The translations under genes and the position numbers were made by a program. From contig JAZRTS010000160.1 in NCBI GenBank assembly GCA_045652135.1, positions 1-5,000 of the forward strand: a DNA stretch of 5,000 bases, in the 5' to 3' direction. Below are positions 1-5,000 of this stretch, piece after piece; positions within the stretch are counted from its first letter, which is position 1, and each line of letters starts with the position of its first letter. This DNA comes from RGIG7213 sp045652135. Its GTDB lineage: Bacteria > Bacillota > Clostridia > Oscillospirales > CAG-272. The notes beneath the pieces were generated by a model, which had not been told where the DNA came from, made no database searches, and saw only the letters and a program-made list of their open reading frames with translations.

Positions 1-522
1 ACCGATCTTTTTAAGCTCTGTTTCCACGTTGTCGCTGACAGCCGCCAAGAATTTATCACGGTTTGTATTGATCTCCTCAATGTCCATCGTTGCGATGATA
101 AGTCTTAACTGACCGAAGATGATATCCTTGGAAAGCTCCTGGATTTCGGAAAGCTGTAAGCCGAGGAGACGCTCTGCCGCATTCTGCATAACACCGGGCT
201 CCGTTGAAATACCGACGGTAAATCTTGAGGGAACGTCTATACGGATGTTCTGTTTTGAAAGTGCGTTTTTAAGGTCTACCTGAATTGAAATAGGTGTAAG
301 ATCGAGATACGCATACGACTGAAATACGGGAATAACGAATTCCGCACCGCCGTGAATACACTTTGCACTTCTGTTCGTGCCGTCCTTGTTCTTACCGATA
401 GAACCGTAAACGACCATGATCTTGTCAGACGGACATTTTCTGTATCTGGAGCATATCCAGATAATGAACGAAAGTACGATCAGTACAGCCGCACAAATTA
501 AATAGATTACTTCTGAGGTCAT
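1..522 (-). CDS. floT: Flotillin-like SPFH-domain protein, N-terminal part (cut by window edge)
   Basis: This is the first 174 residues of a flotillin; the rest lies beyond the left edge (bacterial FloT proteins are about 500 residues). It opens with a membrane segment at about residues 5-24 (VIYLICAAVLIVLSFIIWI), followed by a basic RYRKC stretch. The SPFH domain then starts with DKIMVVYGSIGKN and continues through GGAEFVIPVFQSYAYLDLTPISI. The part with AERLLGLQLSEIQELSKDII and the later EEINTNRDKF resemble Bacillus FloT (AEQFLGKSKEDI-like and EEIYKNRDKF). Flotillins oligomerise on the inner face of the membrane and organise functional microdomains. The ATG at 522 is preceded by AAAGGAG (plus-strand 530-536) with a 7-nt spacer, and it lies 19 bp after the NfeD-like stop, so the two are co-transcribed. 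The family call is firm. The symbol is by resemblance to the Bacillus yuaF-floT pair, not proof of orthology. Confidence 0.9.
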   Translation of the reverse strand, partial: MTSEVIYLICAAVLIVLSFIIWICSRYRKCPSDKIMVVYGSIGKNKDGTNRSAKCIHGGAEFVIPVFQSYAYLDLTPISIQVDLKNALSKQNIRIDVPSRFTVGISTEPGVMQNAAERLLGLQLSEIQELSKDIIFGQLRLIIATMDIEEINTNRDKFLAAVSDNVETELKKIG

Positions 523-541
523 GATTTTTCTCCTTTAAAAT

Positions 542-1153
542 TTATTTACGTTTAACGATGAGATCTGTCTGACCGCTTGTTCCGACCACTATTATTTCAC
601 AGCCTGTCGGGATCGACTCACTCTCATCGGTAACTGCGTTTCTTTCAACGTATGCACCCTGAAGCATAATATGTACCTTACCTTCGCCCGTGCGTGACGG
701 AGGAATTGTAAGATGTACCCTGCCTGCAGTTCCGAGCGCATTGCGGTTATCCGCCGTGCCGTCGCTTTTCAGCTTCATAACAGCCTTGAATAAATAAGCG
801 ATAAGAAGCATCATTGCCGCACCGCTTATAAATGCCACGGGAAGCGTTATAGCCAAAGTTATATCCGCCGCCTGCATAGCGACGCCCACCCAGCCGAATA
901 CAACGAAAAAGGCGATGATACCTCGCAGGGAGAATATGTGCAACAGCTCAACACCAGAAGCATCGTCAATGTCGCCGTGCGTATCGAAAAGTCCGTCGCC
1001 TGTTTCAATATCGGGCGTGTCAACGTCAACGTCGTGCTCAAATCCTAAAAATAAAAGCACGGTCTGAACTATAAGCACCAGCGTTGAGGGGATTGCGATA
1101 CAATAAAATATTTGCGATGACAGACTTAATGTGTTCCACCAATCGGTAAGCAT
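542..1153 (-). CDS. NfeD/YuaF-like membrane protein with C-terminal OB fold, flotillin partner
   Basis: A 203-residue membrane protein. Likely membrane segments are at about 15-37 (IFYCIAIPSTLVLIVQTVLL), 76-94 (RGIIAFFVVFGWVGVAMQ) and 100-124 (LAITLPVAFISGAAMMLLIAY). Between the first and second lies an Asp/Glu-rich loop at 39-69. The soluble tail from about 138 has alternating beta-type residues (GTAGRVHLTI, GKVHIML, CEIIVVG, DLIVKRK) expected of the OB fold of NfeD-type proteins. In bacteria such proteins are usually encoded next to flotillins; Bacillus YuaF with FloT is the known example, and the flotillin gene follows here after 19 bp. The role is probably to assist flotillin assembly or stability in membrane microdomains, which is inference. 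The ATG at 1153 has AAAGGAA (plus-strand 1161-1167) 7 nt upstream. Length and topology fit the longer YuaF-type better than short standalone NfeD. Confidence 0.82.
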   Translation of the reverse strand: MLTDWWNTLSLSSQIFYCIAIPSTLVLIVQTVLLFLGFEHDVDVDTPDIETGDGLFDTHGDIDDASGVELLHIFSLRGIIAFFVVFGWVGVAMQAADITLAITLPVAFISGAAMMLLIAYLFKAVMKLKSDGTADNRNALGTAGRVHLTIPPSRTGEGKVHIMLQGAYVERNAVTDESESIPTGCEIIVVGTSGQTDLIVKRK

Positions 1154-1185
1154 ATAAGTTTTCCTTTCTTATGAGAAATGATAAT

Positions 1186-1737
1186 TTAAAAAACGGAAGA
1201 AAGAATCTCCCTTGCGGTGTCTTTAAGCCTTGAGGATGCGTGCGCATAGTACATTACAAGCAGAATTTTTATAAGCTTTTTGCACTCACCCGCGCTTTTT
1301 TCTTCAAAATCCTCCGCTGCAAGCTCAGCACGCCTTTGAATACAGTCTTTGCTGAAAAGACCGATATCCTCTTCCGCTATCATATTCACATATCTGTGAT
1401 AAAGCTCCGCATCGCTTATGAGGTCATCGGTTTTGTCGTCAGGCTCACCTGCGATAACATCGATAAGACTGCATATTGATTCAAGCTGAAGGCTTTCGCG
1501 AAGCATATTTATTATTAAAATCCTCGCAAGCTGTTCGCTTGAATAAAGCTTTTTGACGGGCGATGACAAAAACTTTCGCTTTACCCAGTTCTGAATGACG
1601 TGCGGCTCAAGTCCCGTTATATTGGAAACCTGCGACATAGTGATGCCGCCTGCGGCAAAGATGCCTTCAAACAAAATTTTGGAGCTGTTCTTTTGTATAG
1701 AAAGTGTTTCTATCGTTGTTCCGGGATACGTTGCCAC
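1186..1737 (-). CDS. DUF1836 family HTH protein, probable transcriptional regulator
   Basis: A 183-residue soluble protein matching the DUF1836 family, an uncharacterised Bacillota group with a MerR-like helix-turn-helix. The putative HTH covers residues 32-56 (ITMSQVSNITGLEPHVIQNW, then VKRKFL). It is followed by the wing-like KKLYSSEQLARILIINMLRE and the conserved LQLESICSLIDVI segment at about 83-95. The C-terminal half is helical and acidic (residues 98-150), with no membrane segment. The start is GTG at 1737, chosen because GGAGGTGAT (plus-strand 1741-1749) lies 7 nt upstream. The nearby ATGs are in another frame that soon stops. It is the first gene of the leftward unit, 32 bp before the NfeD-like gene, behind a near-perfect SigA promoter overlapped by palindromes. 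Autoregulation and control of the flotillin genes are plausible but inferred; the DNA target of this family is not known to me. Confidence 0.82.
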   Translation of the reverse strand: MATYPGTTIETLSIQKNSSKILFEGIFAAGGITMSQVSNITGLEPHVIQNWVKRKFLSSPVKKLYSSEQLARILIINMLRESLQLESICSLIDVIAGEPDDKTDDLISDAELYHRYVNMIAEEDIGLFSKDCIQRRAELAAEDFEEKSAGECKKLIKILLVMYYAHASSRLKDTAREILSSVF

Positions 1738-1740
1738 ATC

Positions 1741-1749
1741 ATCACCTCC
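1741..1749 (-). promoter_or_regulatory. Shine-Dalgarno site fixing the GTG start of the DUF1836 gene
   Basis: The minus strand reads GGAGGTGAT here, a near-complete anti-16S match. Its GGAGG core is 7 nt from the GTG at 1737. The two ATG triplets nearby fall in a frame that hits a stop after a few codons, so GTG is the credible start. Confidence 0.8.
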
Positions 1750-1768
1750 GCCCTCATTTCTTGAAATT

Positions 1769-1797
1769 ATTATATCACATAGTCACGTGATTGTCAA
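1769..1797 (-). promoter_or_regulatory. Consensus SigA promoter for the DUF1836-NfeD-flotillin operon
   Basis: On the minus strand TTGACA (plus positions 1792-1797) is followed after exactly 17 bp by TATAAT (1769-1774). Both hexamers are perfect consensus. Transcription should begin near 1762, giving a leader of about 25 nt before the GTG at 1737. So strong a core promoter usually needs a repressor, which fits the palindromes lying in its spacer. It does not resemble the SigW type reported for the Bacillus yuaF-floT operon. Confidence 0.85.
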
Positions 1798-1812
1798 GAG
1801 GGTTCATGTGAT
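1774..1812. promoter_or_regulatory. Putative operator cluster with TCACGTGA and TCATGTGA sites
   Basis: The perfect 8-bp palindrome TCACGTGA lies at 1783-1790 and a one-mismatch copy, TCATGTGA, at 1804-1811, 21 bp apart (two helical turns, same DNA face). TCACATAG at 1775-1782 abuts the first site. Together they also form ATCAC-N8-GTGAT (1774-1791) and the inverted pair ATCACAT/ATGTGAT (1774-1780 and 1806-1812). The first site fills the spacer of the leftward promoter, a position typical for repression. The second sits just upstream of its -35 box. The likely binder is the adjacent DUF1836 protein, but this is inferred from proximity only. Confidence 0.55.
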
Positions 1813-1818
1813 TTTTTG

Positions 1819-1829
1819 AAAAATACCGC
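1819..1829 (+). repeat. 11-bp direct repeat, copy 1 (AAAAATACCGC)
   Basis: The first of two exact copies of AAAAATACCGC. It lies 4 bp before the -35 box of the rightward promoter. The second copy begins 47 bp downstream. It could be a regulator half-site, although its A-rich half lowers its significance. Confidence 0.5.
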
Positions 1830-1833
1830 AGAC

Positions 1834-1862
1834 TTGAAAAACAGCCCTCTATATGGTATAAT
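1834..1862 (+). promoter_or_regulatory. SigA promoter with extended -10 for the pyrophosphatase-like/deaminase unit
   Basis: TTGAAA (1834-1839) and TATAAT (1857-1862) are separated by 17 bp, and TGG immediately before the -10 box makes an extended -10 (TGgTATAAT). The start of transcription should be near 1869, leaving a leader of about 26 nt before the GTG at 1895. The promoter is back to back with the leftward one; their predicted start points are about 107 bp apart. Confidence 0.83.
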
Positions 1863-1865
1863 AAT

Positions 1866-1876
1866 AAAAATACCGC
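1866..1876 (+). repeat. 11-bp direct repeat, copy 2 (AAAAATACCGC)
   Basis: The second exact copy of the element at 1819-1829. It covers the predicted transcription start and the first bases of the leader, so a protein bound here could block initiation or early elongation. Confidence 0.5.
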
Positions 1877-1881
1877 TTATC

Positions 1882-1887
1882 AAGGAG
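1882..1887 (+). promoter_or_regulatory. Shine-Dalgarno site fixing the GTG start of the pyrophosphatase-like gene
   Basis: AAGGAG ends 7 nt before the GTG at 1895. No in-frame ATG is available near the start, so the GTG start depends on this site. Confidence 0.75.
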
Positions 1888-1894
1888 TTATACT

Positions 1895-2218
1895 GTGTAT
1901 AAAACAGTCAAAATAACGGTTGACAGACCAAAGGGATCATATCACCCCCAATATTCTGACCTGTATTACCCCGTGAATTACGGGTATATAGAGGGAATCA
2001 AGGCGCCTGACGGAGAGTGGCAAGACGTTTATATTTTAGGTGTTGATGAGCCGTTGAAGGAATTCATCGGTGAAATAATTGCCGTGATACACCGTGAGGA
2101 TGACAACGAGGACAAATGGGTGGCAGTACCAAAAGGTATGGCATTGACGGCTGATGAAATCATAAAACAAACATATTTTCAGGAAAAATATTTTAAAACG
2201 ACAGTAATTTTATTATAA
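1895..2218 (+). CDS. Compact family I inorganic pyrophosphatase-like protein
   Basis: A 107-residue cytoplasmic protein resembling the core of family I soluble pyrophosphatases, which hydrolyse PPi to two phosphates using Mg2+. The family landmarks are YYPVNYGYIEG at 24-34 (compare YPxNYGYI), APDGEWQDVYILG at 37-49 (compare the metal-binding DGDPxDVLV) and HREDDNEDKWVAVP at 66-79 (compare the loop ending in EDxKLVAVP). The middle acid of the DxDxxD metal site is Glu (E41), with D39 and D44 kept. Full-length bacterial enzymes have about 175 residues; this one seems to begin near the equivalent of E. coli R43 and has a short C-terminus (QEKYFK, which may stand in for the HYK motif). Similar short proteins are common in Clostridia. 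Activity on PPi is uncertain. It starts the unit shared with the deaminase gene 11 bp downstream. Confidence 0.8.
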   Translation: MYKTVKITVDRPKGSYHPQYSDLYYPVNYGYIEGIKAPDGEWQDVYILGVDEPLKEFIGEIIAVIHREDDNEDKWVAVPKGMALTADEIIKQTYFQEKYFKTTVILL

Positions 2219-2229
2219 GGTGGAATAAT

Positions 2230-2643
2230 ATGAAAAAATATCCATTAAACGAGGGTGACAGAAAACTGATAATGACAGCGCTTGATGTGCTGAATAAAAA
2301 TTTTGATGACGGAGTGTATAATCACACCGTCGGCTGTGCGCTTCTTTGCAAAAACGGCAAGGTATACAGCGGTGTCAACTGTGACGGTATTCACGGCTCG
2401 TGTGCGGAGTATATCACTATCGGTATTGCAATATCTGCAGGCGAACGTGAGTTTGACACAATAGTTGCCGTTCACGATAAACAACCCGATTATGTCATAT
2501 CTCCTTGCGGTAATTGCCGTCAAATGCTTTTTGATTACTGCCCCGATATAAAGGTCATAGTAAAGGATGAATTCGGTGAGCTTGTAAAGGTCACAGTGCG
2601 TGAGCTTCTGCCGTTTGCCTGGCAACCCGTAGTGTGTGAATAG
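2230..2643 (+). CDS. cdd: Zinc-dependent cytidine deaminase family protein (blasticidin-S deaminase-like)
   Basis: A 137-residue cytoplasmic deaminase of the CDA fold. The zinc site is complete: C58-A59-E60 (in HGSCAEY), with E60 the proton shuttle, and P92-C93-G94-N95-C96 (SPCGNCRQML), so C58, C93 and C96 should bind zinc. VGCALLCKNGKVYSGVN at 34-50 and the end VKVTVRELLPFAW at 119-131 are also family-typical. Cytidine deaminases convert cytidine and deoxycytidine to (deoxy)uridine in pyrimidine salvage. The usual ribose-contacting N-x-E is N50-C51-D52 here. The GVN....HGSCAE segment and the IKVIVKDEFGELV part look closer to blasticidin-S deaminase than to Bacillus Cdd, so the substrate may not be cytidine. 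The ATG at 2230 follows AAGGTGG (2217-2223), and the gene is co-transcribed with the pyrophosphatase-like gene. The symbol is a family-level suggestion. Confidence 0.85.
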   Translation: MKKYPLNEGDRKLIMTALDVLNKNFDDGVYNHTVGCALLCKNGKVYSGVNCDGIHGSCAEYITIGIAISAGEREFDTIVAVHDKQPDYVISPCGNCRQMLFDYCPDIKVIVKDEFGELVKVTVRELLPFAWQPVVCE

Positions 2644-2738
2644 TACATCAGTGTATCAATATCTTTTGAATTTGTCTTGGGAATACGATATTTTGTGCAA
2701 GTGATTTTTAACATTTTGTAACAATTCCATATTGCATA

Positions 2739-2767
2739 TTGAAATAAATGGTGTATTTTGATATAAT
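2739..2767 (+). promoter_or_regulatory. SigA promoter with extended -10 for the OPT transporter gene
   Basis: TTGAAA (2739-2744), a 17-bp spacer and TATAAT (2762-2767), with TGa directly before the -10 box. The predicted start near 2774 gives a leader of about 26 nt to the ATG at 2800 but only about 14 nt to the ATG at 2788, which favours the later start. No clear palindrome overlaps it. Confidence 0.83.
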
Positions 2768-2789
2768 AAATCGAATAAATATAATAAAT

Positions 2790-2795
2790 GGAGAA
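2790..2795 (+). promoter_or_regulatory. Shine-Dalgarno site deciding the OPT start codon
   Basis: GGAGAA lies with its GGAG core 6 nt before the ATG at 2800. The upstream in-frame ATG at 2788 has only A/T sequence before it and itself overlaps this site, so the SD favours 2800. Confidence 0.7.
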
Positions 2796-2799
2796 CTCT

Positions 2800-4707
2800 A
2801 TGAAAGATCAAAAGGAATTCAAACCCTATATCCCTGCAGAAAAGATCACACCTGAGTTTACCGTAACGTCAATCGTAATGGGTATTTTGCTCGCTATCAT
2901 ATTCGGCGCGGCAAATGCTTACCTCGGTCTTCGTGTCGGTATGACGGTGTCAGCGTCAATTCCTGCGGCGGTTATCGCAATGGGCGTTATCCGTGTGATA
3001 ATGCGCAAAAACTCTATTCTCGAAAGTAATATTGTACAAACTGTAGGCTCTGCGGGCGAATCTGTTGCCGCAGGTGCTATCTTCACGCTCCCTGCATTGT
3101 TCTTGTGGGCATCTGAGGGAGTAATGGAAAAACCCGGTATAGTTGAGATAACACTTATCGCTCTTATAGGCGGTCTTTTGGGTGTATTCTTTATGATACC
3201 CTTGCGTAACGCTCTTATCGTTAAGGAGCACGGCATACTTCCGTATCCCGAAGGCACAGCTTGCGCTGAGGTCCTTCTTGCAGGTGAAGAAGGCGGCGCT
3301 AATGCCTCCACTGTATTTGCAGGTATGGGTATTGCGGCGGCGTTCAAATTCATCATCGACGGTCTTAAGCTTTGTGCAGGTGAAATAACATTTGCTCTTA
3401 AAGGCTTTGCAGGCGCTGTCGGTACACAGATATATCCCGCTGTAATGAGCGTCGGCTATATATGCGGTCCGAAGATATCCGCATATATGCTCTCGGGCGG
3501 TATACTCAGCTGGCTCGTTATCATTCCGATGATAGTTATGTTCGGTGAAAGTATTGTTATTTATCCCGGTACACAGACTGTCGGCGAAATATTTGCCACA
3601 GGCGGTGCTTCCGGTATCTGGAGCACTTATGTGCGTTATATCGGTGCAGGTGCACTGGCTGCAGGCGGTATCATAAGCCTTATCAAATCGCTTCCTATTA
3701 TCGTATCTACTTTTGCAGGTGCGATCAAGTCAATGAAAAATAACGGTACGGCGGCAGGTACTCTCAGAACTGAAAAAGATATAAGCCTCAAGGTAGTGCT
3801 CATCGCAGTTCTTGCTCTTGCGCTCATTATGTGGCTCGTTCCCGCTGTTCCCGTTTCACCTCTCGGTGCTGTGATCGTTGTTGTTATCGGTTTCTTCTTT
3901 GCAACGGTTTCTTCTCGTATGGTAGGACTTGTCGGAAGCAGTAACAACCCTGTTTCGGGTATGGCTATAGCAACACTTCTTATTGCTACAATCGTTCTTA
4001 AAATGACGGGTATGGTAGGCGCTGCGGGTATGAGCAGTGCTATTGCAATCGGTTCTATCATCTGTATAGTTGCGGCAATTTCGGGTGACACTTCACAAGA
4101 CCTTAAAACAGGTTACCTTCTCGGCGCAACACCCAAAAAACAGCAGATAGGTGAGGTTATCGGTGTTATTGCATCGGCGCTTGCTATCGGCGGTACGCTT
4201 TACCTGCTTGACAGCGCATGGGGCTTCGGTACAGATGCGCTTGCAGCTCCTCAGGCGACACTTATGAAGATGATCGTCGAGGGTGTTATGGAAGGCAATC
4301 TGCCTTGGGGGCTCGTGTTCATCGGTGCATTTATCGGTATTGCCGTTGAAATTATCGGTATTCCCGTGCTTCCTTTTGCAATCGGTGTATATCTTCCCAT
4401 CCACCTTTCCGTTTGCATTATGGCAGGCGGTGTCGTAAGACTTATATTTGACAAGATGAAGAAATCGGAAGAAAAGAAGGGCGCTATCATCAGCGACGGT
4501 ATTCTTTTCTGCTCGGGTATGATCGCGGGCGAGGGCCTTGTAGGTATTCTCCTTGCGGTGCTTGCGATAATAGGCATTGACGGTAAAATAGACATTTCTG
4601 GCAAGCTCGGATTTTCTGAGCCTGTCGGTAACATCGTAAGCCTCGTTGTATTCGGTCTTATCATTTTAAGTGTTTTGAAGTTTTCACTTCTCAAAAAGCG
4701 TAAATAA
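2800..4707 (+). CDS. OPT family oligopeptide-type transporter
   Basis: A polytopic membrane protein of 635 residues, the normal length for bacterial OPT family members (TIGR00733-like). These are secondary transporters, described for oligopeptides and in some members metal chelates. Family blocks, numbered from the ATG at 2800, are NAYLGLRVGMTVSASIPAAV at about 39-58, QTVGSAGESVAAGAIFTLPA at 80-99, YPEGTACAEVL at 149-159, SSNNPVSGMAIATLL at 380-394, SGDTSQDLKTGYLLGATPKK at 428-447, GVYLPIHLSVCIMAGGVVR at 529-547 and GMIAGEGLVGILLAVLA near 573-589. Hydrophobic stretches along the whole length suggest a dozen or more membrane helices. There is no signal peptide; the N-terminus (MKDQKEFKPYIPAEKITPEF) is typical of the family. 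An ATG at 2788 would add four residues but lacks a ribosome site. The stop overlaps the start of the PqqD-like gene. The substrate cannot be told from sequence. Confidence 0.93.
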   Translation: MKDQKEFKPYIPAEKITPEFTVTSIVMGILLAIIFGAANAYLGLRVGMTVSASIPAAVIAMGVIRVIMRKNSILESNIVQTVGSAGESVAAGAIFTLPALFLWASEGVMEKPGIVEITLIALIGGLLGVFFMIPLRNALIVKEHGILPYPEGTACAEVLLAGEEGGANASTVFAGMGIAAAFKFIIDGLKLCAGEITFALKGFAGAVGTQIYPAVMSVGYICGPKISAYMLSGGILSWLVIIPMIVMFGESIVIYPGTQTVGEIFATGGASGIWSTYVRYIGAGALAAGGIISLIKSLPIIVSTFAGAIKSMKNNGTAAGTLRTEKDISLKVVLIAVLALALIMWLVPAVPVSPLGAVIVVVIGFFFATVSSRMVGLVGSSNNPVSGMAIATLLIATIVLKMTGMVGAAGMSSAIAIGSIICIVAAISGDTSQDLKTGYLLGATPKKQQIGEVIGVIASALAIGGTLYLLDSAWGFGTDALAAPQATLMKMIVEGVMEGNLPWGLVFIGAFIGIAVEIIGIPVLPFAIGVYLPIHLSVCIMAGGVVRLIFDKMKKSEEKKGAIISDGILFCSGMIAGEGLVGILLAVLAIIGIDGKIDISGKLGFSEPVGNIVSLVVFGLIILSVLKFSLLKKRK

Positions 4708-5000
4708 TGAAGAAAAAGAAACAAGAGGGAAATTATCTTGACAGAATACCCAAAAGAAAAACGGGTATGGACTTCACGGAAGAAGACGGTATCGTAACGC
4801 TCAATATAGAAAATAAAGGCGTGTTCAATAAAATAGCGCAAAAGCTTTTCAAAAAGCCGAAAATAAGCTATATACACCTCGATGAATTCGGAAGCTTTGT
4901 GTGGAAGATAAGCGACGGTGATGAGGACATAACAGCCCTCGGCGAACGAGTAAAAGAAAAATTTGCAGAAAAGGCAGAACCCCTTTATCCCCGACTTGCA
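4707..5000 (+). CDS. PqqD-like (RRE-fold) protein, N-terminal part, coupled to the OPT gene
   Basis: The first 98 residues of a frame that stays open to the right edge. The ATG at 4707 shares one base with the transporter stop (TAATG), so it should be translated by coupling; no good SD is present. After a Lys-rich start (MKKKKQEGNYLDRIPKRKTG), residues 29-65 (VTLNIENKGVFNKIAQKLFK, then KPKISYIHLDEFGSFVW) and the next stretch (ISDGDEDITALGERVKEKF) match the PqqD family pattern: hydrophobic Leu-Asp, Gly-Ser-x-x-Trp, then Asp-Gly and a helix. True PqqD and related RiPP recognition elements bind precursor peptides. Clostridial copies next to OPT transporters have no established role as far as I know. 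It is predicted to be cytoplasmic, with no membrane segment in the visible part. Confidence 0.8.
   Translation, partial: MKKKKQEGNYLDRIPKRKTGMDFTEEDGIVTLNIENKGVFNKIAQKLFKKPKISYIHLDEFGSFVWKISDGDEDITALGERVKEKFAEKAEPLYPRLA

Larger units (their letters stand above)
2644..2799. other. AT-rich intergenic region between the deaminase and OPT genes
   Basis: About 156 bp with no open frame of note. It has only a weak dyad, AATATC (2658-2663) with GATATT (2687-2692) and a 23-nt loop, which is not a convincing rho-independent terminator because it lacks a GC-rich stem. Its right half carries the transporter promoter. How transcription of the upstream unit ends is not visible; read-through is possible. 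Confidence 0.6.

Noticed and set aside
1154..1172. Small hairpin ATAAG/CTTAT enclosing the SD of the NfeD-like gene
   Set aside because: Only five mostly A-T pairs; unlikely to be stable or regulatory.
2245..2625. Minus-strand frame of 126 codons opposite the deaminase gene
   Set aside because: Fully antisense to a gene with complete catalytic motifs; its product shows no family features.
2658..2692. Possible terminator AATATC...GATATT after the deaminase gene
   Set aside because: Six A/T-rich pairs with a 23-nt loop and only a short T run; too weak for a rho-independent terminator.
2743..2791. Repeated AATAAATGG at 2743-2751 and 2783-2791
   Set aside because: Nine bases of AT-rich sequence in an AT-rich leader, one copy inside the start region of the OPT gene; chance is an adequate explanation.
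3636..4091. Minus-strand frame of 151 codons inside the OPT gene
   Set aside because: Low-complexity Ile/Pro/Ala product mirroring the hydrophobic codons of the transporter; no SD or family motif. Antisense shadow.
4251..4877. Minus-strand frame of 208 codons across the OPT end and PqqD-like start
   Set aside because: It overlaps two well-supported plus-strand genes, has no recognisable domain and no sensible ribosome site.
4707..5000. A RiPP biosynthesis cluster, suggested by the PqqD-like protein
   Set aside because: No precursor peptide, radical SAM enzyme or other RiPP gene is visible; the PqqD-like protein alone is not enough evidence.

Overview
The window looks like a piece of a low-to-mid GC Bacillota chromosome, most likely a gut-type Clostridia (Oscillospirales or Lachnospirales by impression). 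The grounds are AGGAGG-type ribosome binding sites before nearly every gene, near-consensus SigA promoters with 17-bp spacers, GTG starts, and families typical of that class (DUF1836 regulator, short pyrophosphatase-like protein, OPT transporter paired with a PqqD-like protein). Six genes have a visible start. The first and last run off the window edges. There are no RNA genes, mobile elements or CRISPR arrays.

Left part (1-1737, minus strand): a probable three-gene operon, read right to left. It encodes a DUF1836 HTH regulator (GTG start at 1737), a membrane protein of the NfeD/YuaF type with a C-terminal OB fold, and a flotillin/SPFH protein cut by the left edge. The gaps are 32 and 19 bp and each gene has its own Shine-Dalgarno (SD) site. 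The last two form the known bacterial membrane-microdomain pair; the HTH protein in front is a candidate operon regulator.

Divergent control region (1738-1894): two strong back-to-back promoters, TTGACA-17-TATAAT leftward and TTGAAA-17-TATAAT (extended -10) rightward. Palindromic TCACGTGA/TCATGTGA sites sit in and just upstream of the leftward promoter. A separate exact 11-bp direct repeat brackets the rightward promoter. This is the densest regulatory sequence in the window.

Middle (1895-2643, plus strand): a two-gene unit made of a compact family I inorganic pyrophosphatase-like protein and, 11 bp later, a zinc-dependent cytidine/blasticidin-S deaminase-type protein. Both would act in nucleotide or pyrophosphate metabolism in the cytoplasm.

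Right part (2644-5000, plus strand): a 156-bp AT-rich gap without a visible terminator carries a third strong promoter (TTGAAA-17-TATAAT). It drives a large OPT-family membrane transporter, whose stop codon overlaps the start of a PqqD-like (RRE-fold) protein that runs off the right edge. The overlap implies tight coupling of transporter and PqqD-like protein. No part of the window is clearly a new system. The most interesting items are the operator cluster with the DUF1836-flotillin operon, and the OPT/PqqD pair.
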